Shown: piece by piece, positions 44,077 through 52,424 of the stretch
Numbering within the stretch: position 1 is the stretch's first letter
Layout: each line of letters starts with the position of its first letter
Program-made: the position numbers and the translations under genes
Notes under the pieces: generated by a model
What the model saw: only the letters and a program-made list of their open reading frames with translations
Databases searched by the model: none
What the model was told of the DNA's origin: nothing
Source of the DNA: SIG299 sp045531955
GTDB lineage: Bacteria > Bacillota > Clostridia > Lachnospirales > Lachnospiraceae
NCBI GenBank assembly: GCA_045531955.1
Contig: JAZSFC010000027.1
Coordinates: 118,492 to 182,491 of the forward strand
Length of the DNA: 64,000 nt
Direction: 5' to 3'

Positions 44077-45483
44077 ATGTATCAAATTGATTTTAATAAA
44101 CCGGTTCACGTTCATTTCATCGGCATCGGTGGTATCAGCATGAGCGCTCTCGCAAGACTACTTGCGAGCCGTGGTTTTACCGTCTCCGGTTCCGACTGGC
44201 ATGAAAGTGACTTAACAAAAGAACTGGAAGCTTCCGGTATCCGGGTAGCTATCGGCCAGCGTGCCGAAAATATTTCCGGCGATATTGATTTGGTGGTCTA
44301 TACCGCTGCCGTTCACAGTGACAACGAAGAATTCTGCGCTGCACAGGAAGCAAATATTCCGCTTATGCCTCGTTCCGTACTACTGGGCCAGATTATGAAA
44401 CAGTACCCGCATTCCGTAGGTATCGCAGGTACCCACGGTAAAACCACCACCACTTCCCTTCTGTCCGTACTTCTTTTGGCAGGAGAATTGGACCCTACCA
44501 TTACCGTAGGCGGTGTGCTTGACTTAATCGGCGGTAATTTACGCATCGGTTCTTCCGACTACTTTGTAGCCGAAGCCTGTGAATACACCAATACCTTTTT
44601 ATCCTTGTATCCGACAGATGTTATCGTGCTAAACGTAGAAGAAGATCATTTGGACTTTTTTAAGGACATCCATGATATTCGTGCTTCCTTTGCCAAATAT
44701 GTGGCACTGGTGCCGAAAGACGGTACTGCCTATGTAAACGGAGAGATCGAAGACTACGCTTCCCTTTTTGGCAATGCGGCATGCCGTGTTGCAAGCTACG
44801 GTATTTTAGACGGAGTTACTTCTTTGGAGACCCCGTCCTCTCCTTATACCTATGCGGCAGCCAATGTGACTTATGACAGTCACGGTTGCGGCTCTTTTGA
44901 TTTTATTGCAGAAGGAAAGTTCCTGGGCCGGGTACAGTTAGGAGTCATCGGCCGACATAATGTTTCCAATGCCCTGCCGTCCATTGCCCTGGCATTAAAG
45001 TACGGTGTTTCCATGGAAACCATTGCTGCGGCACTTCCGACCTTCACCGGAACCAGACGCCGTTTTGAATATAAAGGAACCCTGGGCGGTATTACCGTTT
45101 ATGATGATTATGCCCACCACCCAACGGAAATCAAGGCTACCCTTTCTTCCGCAAAATGCGGACAAAAACGTACTGTTACCGTATTCCAGCCACACACATA
45201 TACAAGAACCAAAGCGTTACTCCACGAATTTGCCGACGCACTGTCCTTATCCGACGTTACTGTACTGGCAAAAATCTATGCGGCCAGAGAAACGGATACG
45301 TTGGGAATCTCCTCTCAAACATTAGCAGATGAAATCGTAAAAAAGGGTAAAGAAGTTTACTATTTCGAGACATTCGACGAAATTGAAAATTTTTTATTAC
45401 AGTTTTGTAACGAAGGAGATTTGTTAATAACTATGGGCGCCGGAGACATCGTAAATGTCGGCGAAAATCTATTGGGCATCTAA
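44077..45483 (+). CDS. murC: UDP-N-acetylmuramate--L-alanine ligase
   Basis: The ATG at 44077 is used (468 residues); AAGGAAG lies eight bases upstream, and the alternative GTG is inside that site. Mur ligase order is clear: Rossmann domain HFIGIGGISMSALARLL, ATP-binding GIAGTHGKTTTTSLLSVLL, metal region EDHLDFFKDIHDIRASF, and the C-terminal domain FQPHTYTRTKALLHEFAD. It adds L-Ala to UDP-MurNAc in peptidoglycan synthesis. The following 263 bases hold a DnaA-box cluster and the dnaD promoter. Confidence 0.97.
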   Translation: MYQIDFNKPVHVHFIGIGGISMSALARLLASRGFTVSGSDWHESDLTKELEASGIRVAIGQRAENISGDIDLVVYTAAVHSDNEEFCAAQEANIPLMPRSVLLGQIMKQYPHSVGIAGTHGKTTTTSLLSVLLLAGELDPTITVGGVLDLIGGNLRIGSSDYFVAEACEYTNTFLSLYPTDVIVLNVEEDHLDFFKDIHDIRASFAKYVALVPKDGTAYVNGEIEDYASLFGNAACRVASYGILDGVTSLETPSSPYTYAAANVTYDSHGCGSFDFIAEGKFLGRVQLGVIGRHNVSNALPSIALALKYGVSMETIAAALPTFTGTRRRFEYKGTLGGITVYDDYAHHPTEIKATLSSAKCGQKRTVTVFQPHTYTRTKALLHEFADALSLSDVTVLAKIYAARETDTLGISSQTLADEIVKKGKEVYYFETFDEIENFLLQFCNEGDLLITMGAGDIVNVGENLLGI

Positions 45484-45484
45484 C

Positions 45485-45611
45485 TTATCCACATTATCCA
45501 CAGCTTCATTTCACCTTATGGTAAATGTTATGCTGTGGATTACTTTTTTTGAAAAAGGTCGATTTCATGTGATTTTTGTACCTTTCCACAAAGTTATCCA
45601 CATTTTCCACA
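45485..45611. promoter_or_regulatory. cluster of DnaA boxes upstream of dnaD-dnaC
   Basis: Perfect TTATCCACA boxes occur at 45485-45493, 45494-45502 and 45594-45602. One-mismatch boxes are at 45534-45542 (minus strand, TAATCCACA) and 45603-45611 (TTTTCCACA). A weaker CTTTCCACA ends at 45590. Two pairs are directly abutting. The cluster lies just upstream of two replication genes. Confidence 0.85.
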
Positions 45612-45667
45612 AAAGTATTCTACGGTATAGGTATACTTTTCCACCTATTTCCGTTTTTTAAAAATTG

Positions 45668-45701
45668 TGTTATACTCATTCTCGCGTCAGACAGTTGACG
45701 C
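45668..45701 (+). promoter_or_regulatory. extended -10 promoter and palindrome ahead of dnaD
   Basis: TGTTATACT (45668-45676) is an extended -10 element. GCGTCA (45684-45689) and TGACGC (45696-45701) form a short palindrome near the expected transcription start. Confidence 0.5.
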
Positions 45702-45746
45702 TCTTTGTGTCTTACCGGCACAACTTTATGAATGGGGAGCAGTACT

Positions 45747-46847
45747 ATGAACACTATTTCACTCAATACCGAACGTAAATTTTCCGCTACCGTGGTACCG
45801 AATTTATTTATCGACCGCTATATGCCGTCTGCCAACGGTTCTTACGTTAAGGTTTATTTATATTTACTTCGCTGCCTTTCCGGCGCAGCCAAGCCATTTA
45901 CACTTTCCACCGCGGCAGATGCTCTGGAAGAAACGGAAAAGGATATTATCCGGGCCCTTTCTTATTGGGAAAAAAATCAGGTGGTTTCTCTTATCAAAGA
46001 AAACGACAGCCTTACCGGCATCACCTTACTTGATTTAAATGTAGAGCCATCTCTTCCTCAAACTACCGAAATTACAGCCGGTACCGTAATTTCCATCGAA
46101 AAATACCGCCGTGAAAACCGTCCGGAAACCGTACAGGAAGACCCGTACAAACGTCCGGTTTATACCGAAACCCAGCTGGAGGCCCTCCGTCAGGGCAGCG
46201 ATATGTCCATGATTTTAGATGCCATTGAAGTGTATCTCGGACGTTTGCTCACTCCGCAGGACTTAAGTCTTGTTGCTTTTCTTTCTGACAAGCTTCAGTT
46301 TTCCGGCGACTTAATTCTTCATTTGTACGAATACTGCGTCGGCAAAAATAAAAAGAAGTGGGAGTACATAGAAAAGGTTGCTATCTCCTGGCACCAGGAA
46401 GGCATCGATACTGTCGTTAAAGCCCAGGAATACAGCATTATGTATGACACCTGCTTTAATGCTGTCAACAAAGTATTTTCCCTCGGCCGCATGCCTATCG
46501 GTCCGGAGCGTGACTTCATCCGCAAATGGAGTTCCTGGAAGCTTCCGACAGAACTTCTGGAAGAGGCCTGCAACCGTACCATCATGAATATCAGCAAACC
46601 TGACTTTAAATACACCGACCGTATTTTAGAGAGCTGGCACAATGCCGGAGCCCGTACCATGGCAGAGGTTAAAGCATTAGATACTACCCATGCTTTAATG
46701 AACCCACGTCCTGCCGCAACAGACGCTTCCGTACGTCCGGCTGTCCCAATGACTAAATCCGCAGGAAGCTACAACAGCTATCCGCAGCGCCAGTATTCCA
46801 GCCAGGAATTATCCAGTCTGGAAGAAAAATTATTACAGCAAATGTAA
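45747..46847 (+). CDS. dnaD: DnaD-type replication initiation protein
   Basis: The ATG at 45747 is used, six bases after GGGGAGC (366 residues). The N-terminal part (about 10-95) is a winged-helix domain (NGSYVKVYLYLLRCLSGAAK, SYWEKNQVVSL). Two DnaB_2/DnaD C-terminal type domains follow (about 165-225, VYLGRLLTPQDLSLVAFLSD; about 230-310, IMYDTCFNAVNKVFSLGR). This two-domain layout is intermediate between B. subtilis DnaD and DnaB. It probably helps load the replicative helicase together with the DnaC protein encoded 15 bases downstream. Confidence 0.9.
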   Translation: MNTISLNTERKFSATVVPNLFIDRYMPSANGSYVKVYLYLLRCLSGAAKPFTLSTAADALEETEKDIIRALSYWEKNQVVSLIKENDSLTGITLLDLNVEPSLPQTTEITAGTVISIEKYRRENRPETVQEDPYKRPVYTETQLEALRQGSDMSMILDAIEVYLGRLLTPQDLSLVAFLSDKLQFSGDLILHLYEYCVGKNKKKWEYIEKVAISWHQEGIDTVVKAQEYSIMYDTCFNAVNKVFSLGRMPIGPERDFIRKWSSWKLPTELLEEACNRTIMNISKPDFKYTDRILESWHNAGARTMAEVKALDTTHALMNPRPAATDASVRPAVPMTKSAGSYNSYPQRQYSSQELSSLEEKLLQQM

Positions 46848-46862
46848 GACGGAGGTAACTTC

Positions 46863-47852
46863 ATGTCTTTAAAAAACTATCAGTATAATGCCATTATGCG
46901 CATGTATGACGAACGGCGTTCCGCGTCTCACGCCCTTATATTGGAACGGGAAAAAGAAATCGAACAAAATCTTCCGGCATATACTGCCCTAAAGGAACAA
47001 ATTATCGAGAATTCCATGCGTTTTGCTACAACCGCCCTTTTCTCCGGCAATGATGCAGATGCAAACGAACTACGCAGGCAAAACGAAGAACTGTCCGCGC
47101 AAAAAAACGCCCTTTTGCTGGCTCATGGTTATCCGGCAGACTATCTTTCCCCGGTTTATACCTGCAAGGACTGCCGGGACACCGGCATGATAGGCGATGA
47201 ACGGTGCCACTGCTTTAAGCAGGCTGTGGTAGATTATGTTTATGCCCAATCCAACATTGCGCACATTCTCAAAGAAGAAAACTTTGATACATTTTCCTTT
47301 GATTATTATAATAACACTGTTATCGATCCAAAAACAAAGCTGACTCCGCGCCAGAATATGCAACGTATCTACGATACCTGTCAGGCCTTTGTCCGCAATT
47401 TTGATACAGAGTTTAATAATTTATTATTCTACGGAAATTCAGGGCTCGGAAAGACATTCCTCTCCCACTGCATTGCCAAGGAACTGCTGGGTACTGCCCA
47501 TACGGTACTTTATCTTACCGCTCATGATTTATTTGACCTTCTCGGCAAAGCCATGTACAACGAAGAAGAAGACTTTTCTGTCTCCTGTGAGCATATTTTG
47601 GACTGTGACCTGCTCATCATTGATGATTTAGGTACCGAGCTGGCTAATGCCTTTACCTTGTCCCGGTTAAGCTTATGCATCAACGAGCGTCTGGTAAACC
47701 GCCGTTCCACCATTATCTCCACCAACTTTGGTGTACAGGAGCTGTCCGACCATTACGGTGAACGCAATTTCTCCCGTATTTTCAGCAGTTACACACCGTT
47801 GCGCTTCTTCGGTGAAGATATCCGCATCAAGAAAAAGGTAGAAAATGCCTAA
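46863..47852 (+). CDS. dnaC: DnaC/DnaI-type helicase loader ATPase
   Basis: A 329-residue AAA+ protein. Residues about 95-120 carry Cys/His pairs (YTCKDCRDTGMIGDERCHCF) like the zinc-binding part of DnaI. The ATPase core shows Walker A GNSGLGKTFLSHCIAKEL and Walker B DLLIIDDLGTE, with sensor region IISTNFGVQELSDHYGERNFSRI. It would deliver the replicative helicase to DNA. GGAGG precedes the ATG; the gene is co-transcribed with dnaD. Confidence 0.94.
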   Translation: MSLKNYQYNAIMRMYDERRSASHALILEREKEIEQNLPAYTALKEQIIENSMRFATTALFSGNDADANELRRQNEELSAQKNALLLAHGYPADYLSPVYTCKDCRDTGMIGDERCHCFKQAVVDYVYAQSNIAHILKEENFDTFSFDYYNNTVIDPKTKLTPRQNMQRIYDTCQAFVRNFDTEFNNLLFYGNSGLGKTFLSHCIAKELLGTAHTVLYLTAHDLFDLLGKAMYNEEEDFSVSCEHILDCDLLIIDDLGTELANAFTLSRLSLCINERLVNRRSTIISTNFGVQELSDHYGERNFSRIFSSYTPLRFFGEDIRIKKKVENA

Positions 47853-47908
47853 TTTCTTTCGTTTTCTTTCGACATTTCGGTAAAACTGCCGAAAGTAATT
47901 TTACTGCC

Positions 47909-47938
47909 TTGACAAATATGGTAATTCAAGGATATGAT
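47909..47938 (+). promoter_or_regulatory. promoter of the Prs homologue
   Basis: A consensus TTGACA (47909-47914) and TATGAT (47933-47938) are 18 bases apart, about 70 bases before the start codon. Confidence 0.75.
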
Positions 47939-48005
47939 AGACACGGTCACCATGCCGTTTTTATATACAACCCAATAAAAGAAAAGTATAATGGAGGATA
48001 ACACC

Positions 48006-49187
48006 ATGCCACAGCAGGAAGACTACTTAGGAACCATTCCGGTAGGAAAGCTCGGAATCATCGCTCTGGAAAGCTCTAAAGGAATTGCTAAAAGGGTAGA
48101 CGACTACATCGTTGACTGGAGAGAAGCCCGCAACCACGAGCATACAGAAACCATTCATTTTAACGAGTACAAGAAAGATTCTTACCTGATTAATTCCACT
48201 TGTCCGCGTTTCGGTACCGGCGAAGCTAAAGGCGTAATCCGTCAGTCCGTCCGCGGTGACGACCTGTACATTCTGGTAGATGTAACCAACTACAGCTTAA
48301 CCTACACCGTTTGCGGTCATGAAAATCACATGTCCCCGGACGACCACTTCGCAGACTTAAAGAGAATTATCGCTGCGGTAAACGGCAAGGCACGCCGTAT
48401 CACTGTTATCATGCCATTCTTATATGAAAGCAGACAGCACAAGAGAAGCGCAAGAGAATCCTTAGACTGTGCATTTGCTCTGCAGGAATTAGTAAACATG
48501 GGTGTAGACAGCATCATCACCTTTGATGCCCACGACCCTCGTGTACAAAATGCTATTCCGCTTAAAACTTTTGAAAATGTATTACCAACCTACCAGTTCA
48601 TTAAGGCATTGCTCCGTAACGTACCTGACCTTGTGATGGACAACCAGCACATGATGGTTATCAGCCCGGATGAAGGTGCCATGGGCCGTGCCGTATACTT
48701 CGGAAACATCATGGGTGCCGACGTTGGTATGTTCTACAAGAGACGTGACTATACCACCATCGTAAACGGCCGTAACCCAATCGTTGCCCACGAGTTCCTC
48801 GGCAGCGACGTAGAAGGCAAAGACGTTATCATCATTGACGATATGATTTCCTCCGGCGAAAGTATGCTTGACACCGCAAAGGAATTAAAAAAGCGCAAGG
48901 CAAGAAGAATCTTCATCTGCTCCACCTTCGGTTTATTCACCAACGGTTTTGAGAAATTTGATAAGGCTTATGAAGAAGGTCTCATCGACAGAGTTATCAC
49001 CACAAACCTTATTTACCAGTCTGAGGAAATGTTGTCCAAGCCTTATTACATCAGCGCAGACATGAGCAAGTACATCGCACTGCTCATCGATACATTAAAC
49101 CACGACGGTTCCATCAGCAACCTGCTGAATCCAAGCGACCGCATCCGCAGTTGTATCGAAAAGTACAATAACAAGCAGACTATTTAA
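48006..49187 (+). CDS. prs: long ribose-phosphate pyrophosphokinase homologue
   Basis: The ATG at 48006 is used, eight bases after GGAGG (393 residues against about 315 for standard Prs). The PRPP loop VIIIDDMISSGESM is intact. The ATP site usually reading YARQDRK is here PFLYESRQHKRSARES, and the DLHA-type motif is TFDAHDPRVQNAIP. The flexible catalytic loop KRRDYTTIVNGRNPIV is also changed. It likely makes PRPP from ribose-5-phosphate and ATP, but belongs to a divergent long subfamily with an N-terminal extension and inserts. Own strong promoter and terminator make it a single-gene unit. Confidence 0.9.
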   Translation: MPQQEDYLGTIPVGKLGIIALESSKGIAKRVDDYIVDWREARNHEHTETIHFNEYKKDSYLINSTCPRFGTGEAKGVIRQSVRGDDLYILVDVTNYSLTYTVCGHENHMSPDDHFADLKRIIAAVNGKARRITVIMPFLYESRQHKRSARESLDCAFALQELVNMGVDSIITFDAHDPRVQNAIPLKTFENVLPTYQFIKALLRNVPDLVMDNQHMMVISPDEGAMGRAVYFGNIMGADVGMFYKRRDYTTIVNGRNPIVAHEFLGSDVEGKDVIIIDDMISSGESMLDTAKELKKRKARRIFICSTFGLFTNGFEKFDKAYEEGLIDRVITTNLIYQSEEMLSKPYYISADMSKYIALLIDTLNHDGSISNLLNPSDRIRSCIEKYNNKQTI

Positions 49188-49195
49188 AAATTCCG

Positions 49196-49224
49196 GAAGG
49201 GGTGCTTTCGCACCCCTTCTTTTT
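49196..49224 (+). terminator. rho-independent terminator of prs
   Basis: GAAGGGGTGC pairs with GCACCCCTTC around TTTC, followed by TTTTT. Confidence 0.95.
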
Positions 49225-49390
49225 ATTCCTGTTTCCATCTCTTTCTCTTCCGACTCAGCTGCTTTTCACGAAGACTTGCCACGGGTGCTTGTCTTTCCAA
49301 AAGCGTAAGCCGTAGAAAACGGTTTTACTATAACTCGGTGTCGGTGTGGGAAAATATACGAAAAAAGCGGTGTTTTTTATGTATTGTTAG

Positions 49391-49522
49391 GTTTGAGTTG
49401 TCAAAACATCCTACGGATGTATCTATAAGAAATGCTTCGGGCATTCCTGGACAACACGTTGTCCGGAACTGCCCAAATACATTTCTTATAAAGTGCTCAC
49501 GCACTTTTTTGACAACTCAAAC
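49391..49522. repeat. cloverleaf cap, left half of copy B
   Basis: A perfect 16-bp base stem GTTTGAGTTGTCAAAA/TTTTGACAACTCAAAC encloses three arms: CATCC-TAC-GGATG; a long arm TATAAGAAATG/CATTTCTTATA with tip GGACAAC-ACG-TTGTCC; and AGTGC-TCAC-GCACT. Both small arms differ from copy A by paired changes. Confidence 0.88.
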
Positions 49523-49898
49523 GCCCAATTTTAAAACATATCCTGCCTTTCTTCCACACCTCCACCTCAGACAATAGCTAAAACCACCTTCTACGGCTTA
49601 TCTGCAAGACAAGCATCCTTGGAGTCTTCGACAAAGCACTGAATGTCGGTCATCGAAAGAGATGGAAACACTGCCATAGTCCCCTCCGCTATACAGTACC
49701 AAAATCAAATTAAGACTCTCCTCTGCCATGCTCAACCATCCGTAGGCCTCTCCGCCGGGTTTTACAGACGTTTCGCTTAAATTTATTTTCACATTCAGCA
49801 CTTTCCCGGCGGCTCCGGAGCGGGCTTTAGCAGTGATATGCCTGCGTTCGGTGTTTTGGCAAGCTGTTTGAGGCGGAGGGGATAAACAACGTAAATGC

Positions 49899-50031
49899 AT
49901 TTGGCTTCTTTTCAAAAATGCGGAGCATAAAAAAGACGGTATCTAGGGTGCCTCTGGCAAACTCGTTTGCTAAGAGCACCTATATACCGTCTTTTTGTAT
50001 CATCCGTAGGATGTTTTGAAAAGAGCCAAAT
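49899..50031. repeat. cloverleaf cap, right half of copy B
   Basis: The base stem ATTTGGCT.CTTTTCAAAA pairs with TTTTGAAAAGAGCCAAAT. The arms are ATGC-GGA-GCAT; a long arm AAAAAGACGGTAT/ATACCGTCTTTTT with inner stem GGGTGCCTCT/AAGAGCACCT and tip GCAAAC-TCG-TTTGC; and CATCC-GTA-GGATG. It mirrors the left cap in arm order. Confidence 0.88.
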
Positions 50032-50192
50032 AGAAATTACAATTCTTTTCCATCCCTCCGGCGAGTTCTTGCAAAACACCGGTAAGCAGGCATAGCCTTC
50101 ACTGCGAAATCCGGCACGGCAAGCCCCCGTGGGAAGTGGCTGAGTGAAAAAAATTAAGTGAAGCGGCCGGTCCGGCGGGAAACAAAGGAAGC

Positions 50193-52424
50193 TTACTGCG
50201 GATCTTCCGTCGGGTCAAATTCGTCGCCCCAGGAAATATCCGGAGGGGAGGTGACACGGTAATCATCGGCGTTGCCGGTTTCACTGTCACCCGGTACGGG
50301 AGTCGTTTCCGGATTCTCCGGCGATACCGTCGGAGGAATAAGTGTCGGTTCTGCATCCGGCAACGGTGTCACATTGGCAGGCGGAATCTCTTCTTCCGAA
50401 AGGACCGGTGTCGGAGCCGGTGTAATATCCGGTGCCACATAAGTGCCTTCCACCGGAGTGTACGACTCAAAATCCTTCACAGGTAAGCCCTCATGGATAA
50501 TGTCCATATAGGACTTCCAAATGGAGAGTGGATAGGAGCTTCCGGACAGGTCTTCTATCTCCTTCGGCAGGTCACAGCCGACCCAAACCGCTGTGGTATA
50601 GTATGCTGTATAGCCTACAAACCAGCCGTCTTTTCTGTCATCTGCAGTTCCGGTTTTTCCGGCAGCAATGGCCGTTTCCAGGTTCTTCTTTCTGGCAGTT
50701 CCCCGGGTCATAACACCCTTTAACACATCGGTAGTAGTCCGGGCTGCATTCTGTTCATAAATTCTTGTTTTTTGGATGGTATCGCCTACAATTTCCCTGC
50801 CATCAATATCCGTAATCTGAATAATACAAGTCGGATTGCGGAACACACCGTCGTTTTCCAAGGCAGCATATGCACCGGCCATTTCCAGTGCACTGGCACC
50901 ATAGGTTAAACCGCCCAGGGACGCTGCCGGAACATAGTCCGTCTCCACAATACGACGGAATTTCATACTTTTTAAATATCCAAGCCCTACTTCCGGTGTC
51001 AGCTCGGCAAACAGTTTCCAAGCCACCGTATTTTTAGACTGTTCCAGTGCTGTGCGGACCGTAATTTCTCCCAAATAGGAGCCGGAGTTTTTCGGACCGC
51101 CTTCAAATTTTGCATCCAGTACCATGGTGTCCGGAGTCAGGCCCCGTTCAAACCACGGAGTATAAATAATCAACGGTTTGATGGCACTGCCCGGCTGGCG
51201 GAAGCTCTGGTAAGCTCTGTTTAACGTATAGCCTGCATATTCCTGCTCTCTGCCGCCTACAATGGCTACTACATAACCGGTTTCATTATCGATACAAACC
51301 GCAGATGCCTGCAGTTGATAAATTCCCTCGTCATTGACATCCGTAAAGGTGGAAGTCCCTTCATTGACTGCTTCCTGCAACAACGCCTGCTTATCCAAAT
51401 CGATAGAAGTATATACCCGGTAACCGCCGGTATATAATTTCTGCTGCCAGTAAGAATATGACGATTCATAGCGTTCTTCATAAGCTGCCCGATCCACGTC
51501 GCCGGAAAACTCCGTGCGGAAAATAAATCCGTCCTGTTCCATCAATGCACGGATAGCACAGTAATACACATACGTCTCCACATAGTTGTGGCGGCTGACG
51601 CTTAACGTTCCCAGTTCGATTTCTTCCGCTACTGCCCGGTCATACTCTTCCTGCGTAATTTTTTCTGCTTCCAGCATCTGCTTTAGCATACGGTCCCGGC
51701 GCTCCAATGTCTTATTCATCCTAACCATCGGGTCGTACAAGCTTGGATTATTCGGAATGGCACAAATAAAAATCGTTTCCGACAGGGATAAATCTTTGAC
51801 ACTGCGTCCAAAGTATCCGTAAGCCGCCGCCTGAAGTCCATAAAAACCATTACCAAAATAAATATTGTTCAGGTAATATTCCAAAATTTCATTTTTAGAG
51901 TACTTGTCTTCCAGCTCCCAGGCAAGGAAAATTTCCACCAGCTTACGCTCATAGGACACCTCATTGCTTAGGTAAATATTTCTTGCCAGCTGTTGGGTGA
52001 TCGTACTTCCGCCCTGGGTAATTTCACCCCTGTTTTTTATCAGATAATAAAGAGCACGGACATTCGCCGCATAATCCACACCCTCATGGGCATAAAATTT
52101 CCGGTCCTCCGTTACCAGCATAACATCCACAGCCCAGCGTGGCAGTTCTTCATACGCAAGATAATAACTTGCTTTTTCCGAACGCAGGGTAGAAATCTTT
52201 TCTCCGTTTACATCATATACTACGCTGGTTAAGGAAGATTTAAAGTCCTCTTCCTTTGATTGCTCCGCAATACGCTCTGCCTTGGAGCGCAGAACAAGCA
52301 CCGGCTTTGCATACTCTTTATAAACCCAGATACCCGCTGCCAACGCTGCCAAAAGAGCCAGAATAATCAAAACCTTGACTGTATTCCATATGAATTTTCC
52401 GAATGCCTTAAAAAACCGCCTCAT
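50193..52424 (-). CDS. class A penicillin-binding protein
   Basis: I use the ATG at 52424 (743 residues, MRRFFKAFG), seven bases after GGGA; a GTG at 52460 would overlap the upstream gene further. After one membrane helix (about 12-35) comes the GT51 glycosyltransferase (TEDRKFYAHEGVDYAA, GGSTITQQLARNIYLS). The transpeptidase has SxxK in RQPGSAIKPL, SxN as EQSKNTVAW and KTG in AAGKTGTADD. The last 80 residues are Thr/Pro/Glu-rich (DITPAPTPVLSEEEIPPANV). It polymerises and cross-links peptidoglycan. The start lies inside the 3' end of the YhaN-like gene, so the three genes form one operon. Confidence 0.95.
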   Translation of the reverse strand: MRRFFKAFGKFIWNTVKVLIILALLAALAAGIWVYKEYAKPVLVLRSKAERIAEQSKEEDFKSSLTSVVYDVNGEKISTLRSEKASYYLAYEELPRWAVDVMLVTEDRKFYAHEGVDYAANVRALYYLIKNRGEITQGGSTITQQLARNIYLSNEVSYERKLVEIFLAWELEDKYSKNEILEYYLNNIYFGNGFYGLQAAAYGYFGRSVKDLSLSETIFICAIPNNPSLYDPMVRMNKTLERRDRMLKQMLEAEKITQEEYDRAVAEEIELGTLSVSRHNYVETYVYYCAIRALMEQDGFIFRTEFSGDVDRAAYEERYESSYSYWQQKLYTGGYRVYTSIDLDKQALLQEAVNEGTSTFTDVNDEGIYQLQASAVCIDNETGYVVAIVGGREQEYAGYTLNRAYQSFRQPGSAIKPLIIYTPWFERGLTPDTMVLDAKFEGGPKNSGSYLGEITVRTALEQSKNTVAWKLFAELTPEVGLGYLKSMKFRRIVETDYVPAASLGGLTYGASALEMAGAYAALENDGVFRNPTCIIQITDIDGREIVGDTIQKTRIYEQNAARTTTDVLKGVMTRGTARKKNLETAIAAGKTGTADDRKDGWFVGYTAYYTTAVWVGCDLPKEIEDLSGSSYPLSIWKSYMDIIHEGLPVKDFESYTPVEGTYVAPDITPAPTPVLSEEEIPPANVTPLPDAEPTLIPPTVSPENPETTPVPGDSETGNADDYRVTSPPDISWGDEFDPTEDPQ

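Larger units (their letters stand above)
49231..50166. repeat. giant double-palindrome cloverleaf element, copy B
   Basis: This 936-bp non-coding element lies between convergent prs and the PBP gene. The left half (49231-49669) is closed by a perfect 15-bp stem (GTTTCCATCTCTTTC with GAAAGAGATGGAAAC). The right half (49770-50166) is closed by CGTTTCGCTTAAATTTATTT pairing with the stretch at 50144-50165. The element ends are also complementary: ACTCAGCTGCTTTTCACG (49252-49269) with CGTGGGAAGTGGCTGAGT (50128-50145). Each half is capped by a cloverleaf. It shares blocks with copy A such as ATAACTCGGTGTCGG and TTTCCCGGCGGCTCCGG, while its closing stems have unrelated sequence. The right end reaches within about 30 bases of the PBP stop codon. 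Confidence 0.85.

Noticed and set aside
45484..45746. Possible chromosomal origin at the DnaA-box cluster
   Set aside because: No dnaA, dnaN, rpmH or gyr genes nearby and no clear DNA-unwinding tract arrangement; kept only as a DnaA-binding cluster.
49338..49915. Frames of 79 and 105 codons in the second giant element
   Set aside because: No ribosome site, no similarity to the frames in copy A, and the DNA is explained by the base-paired structure.
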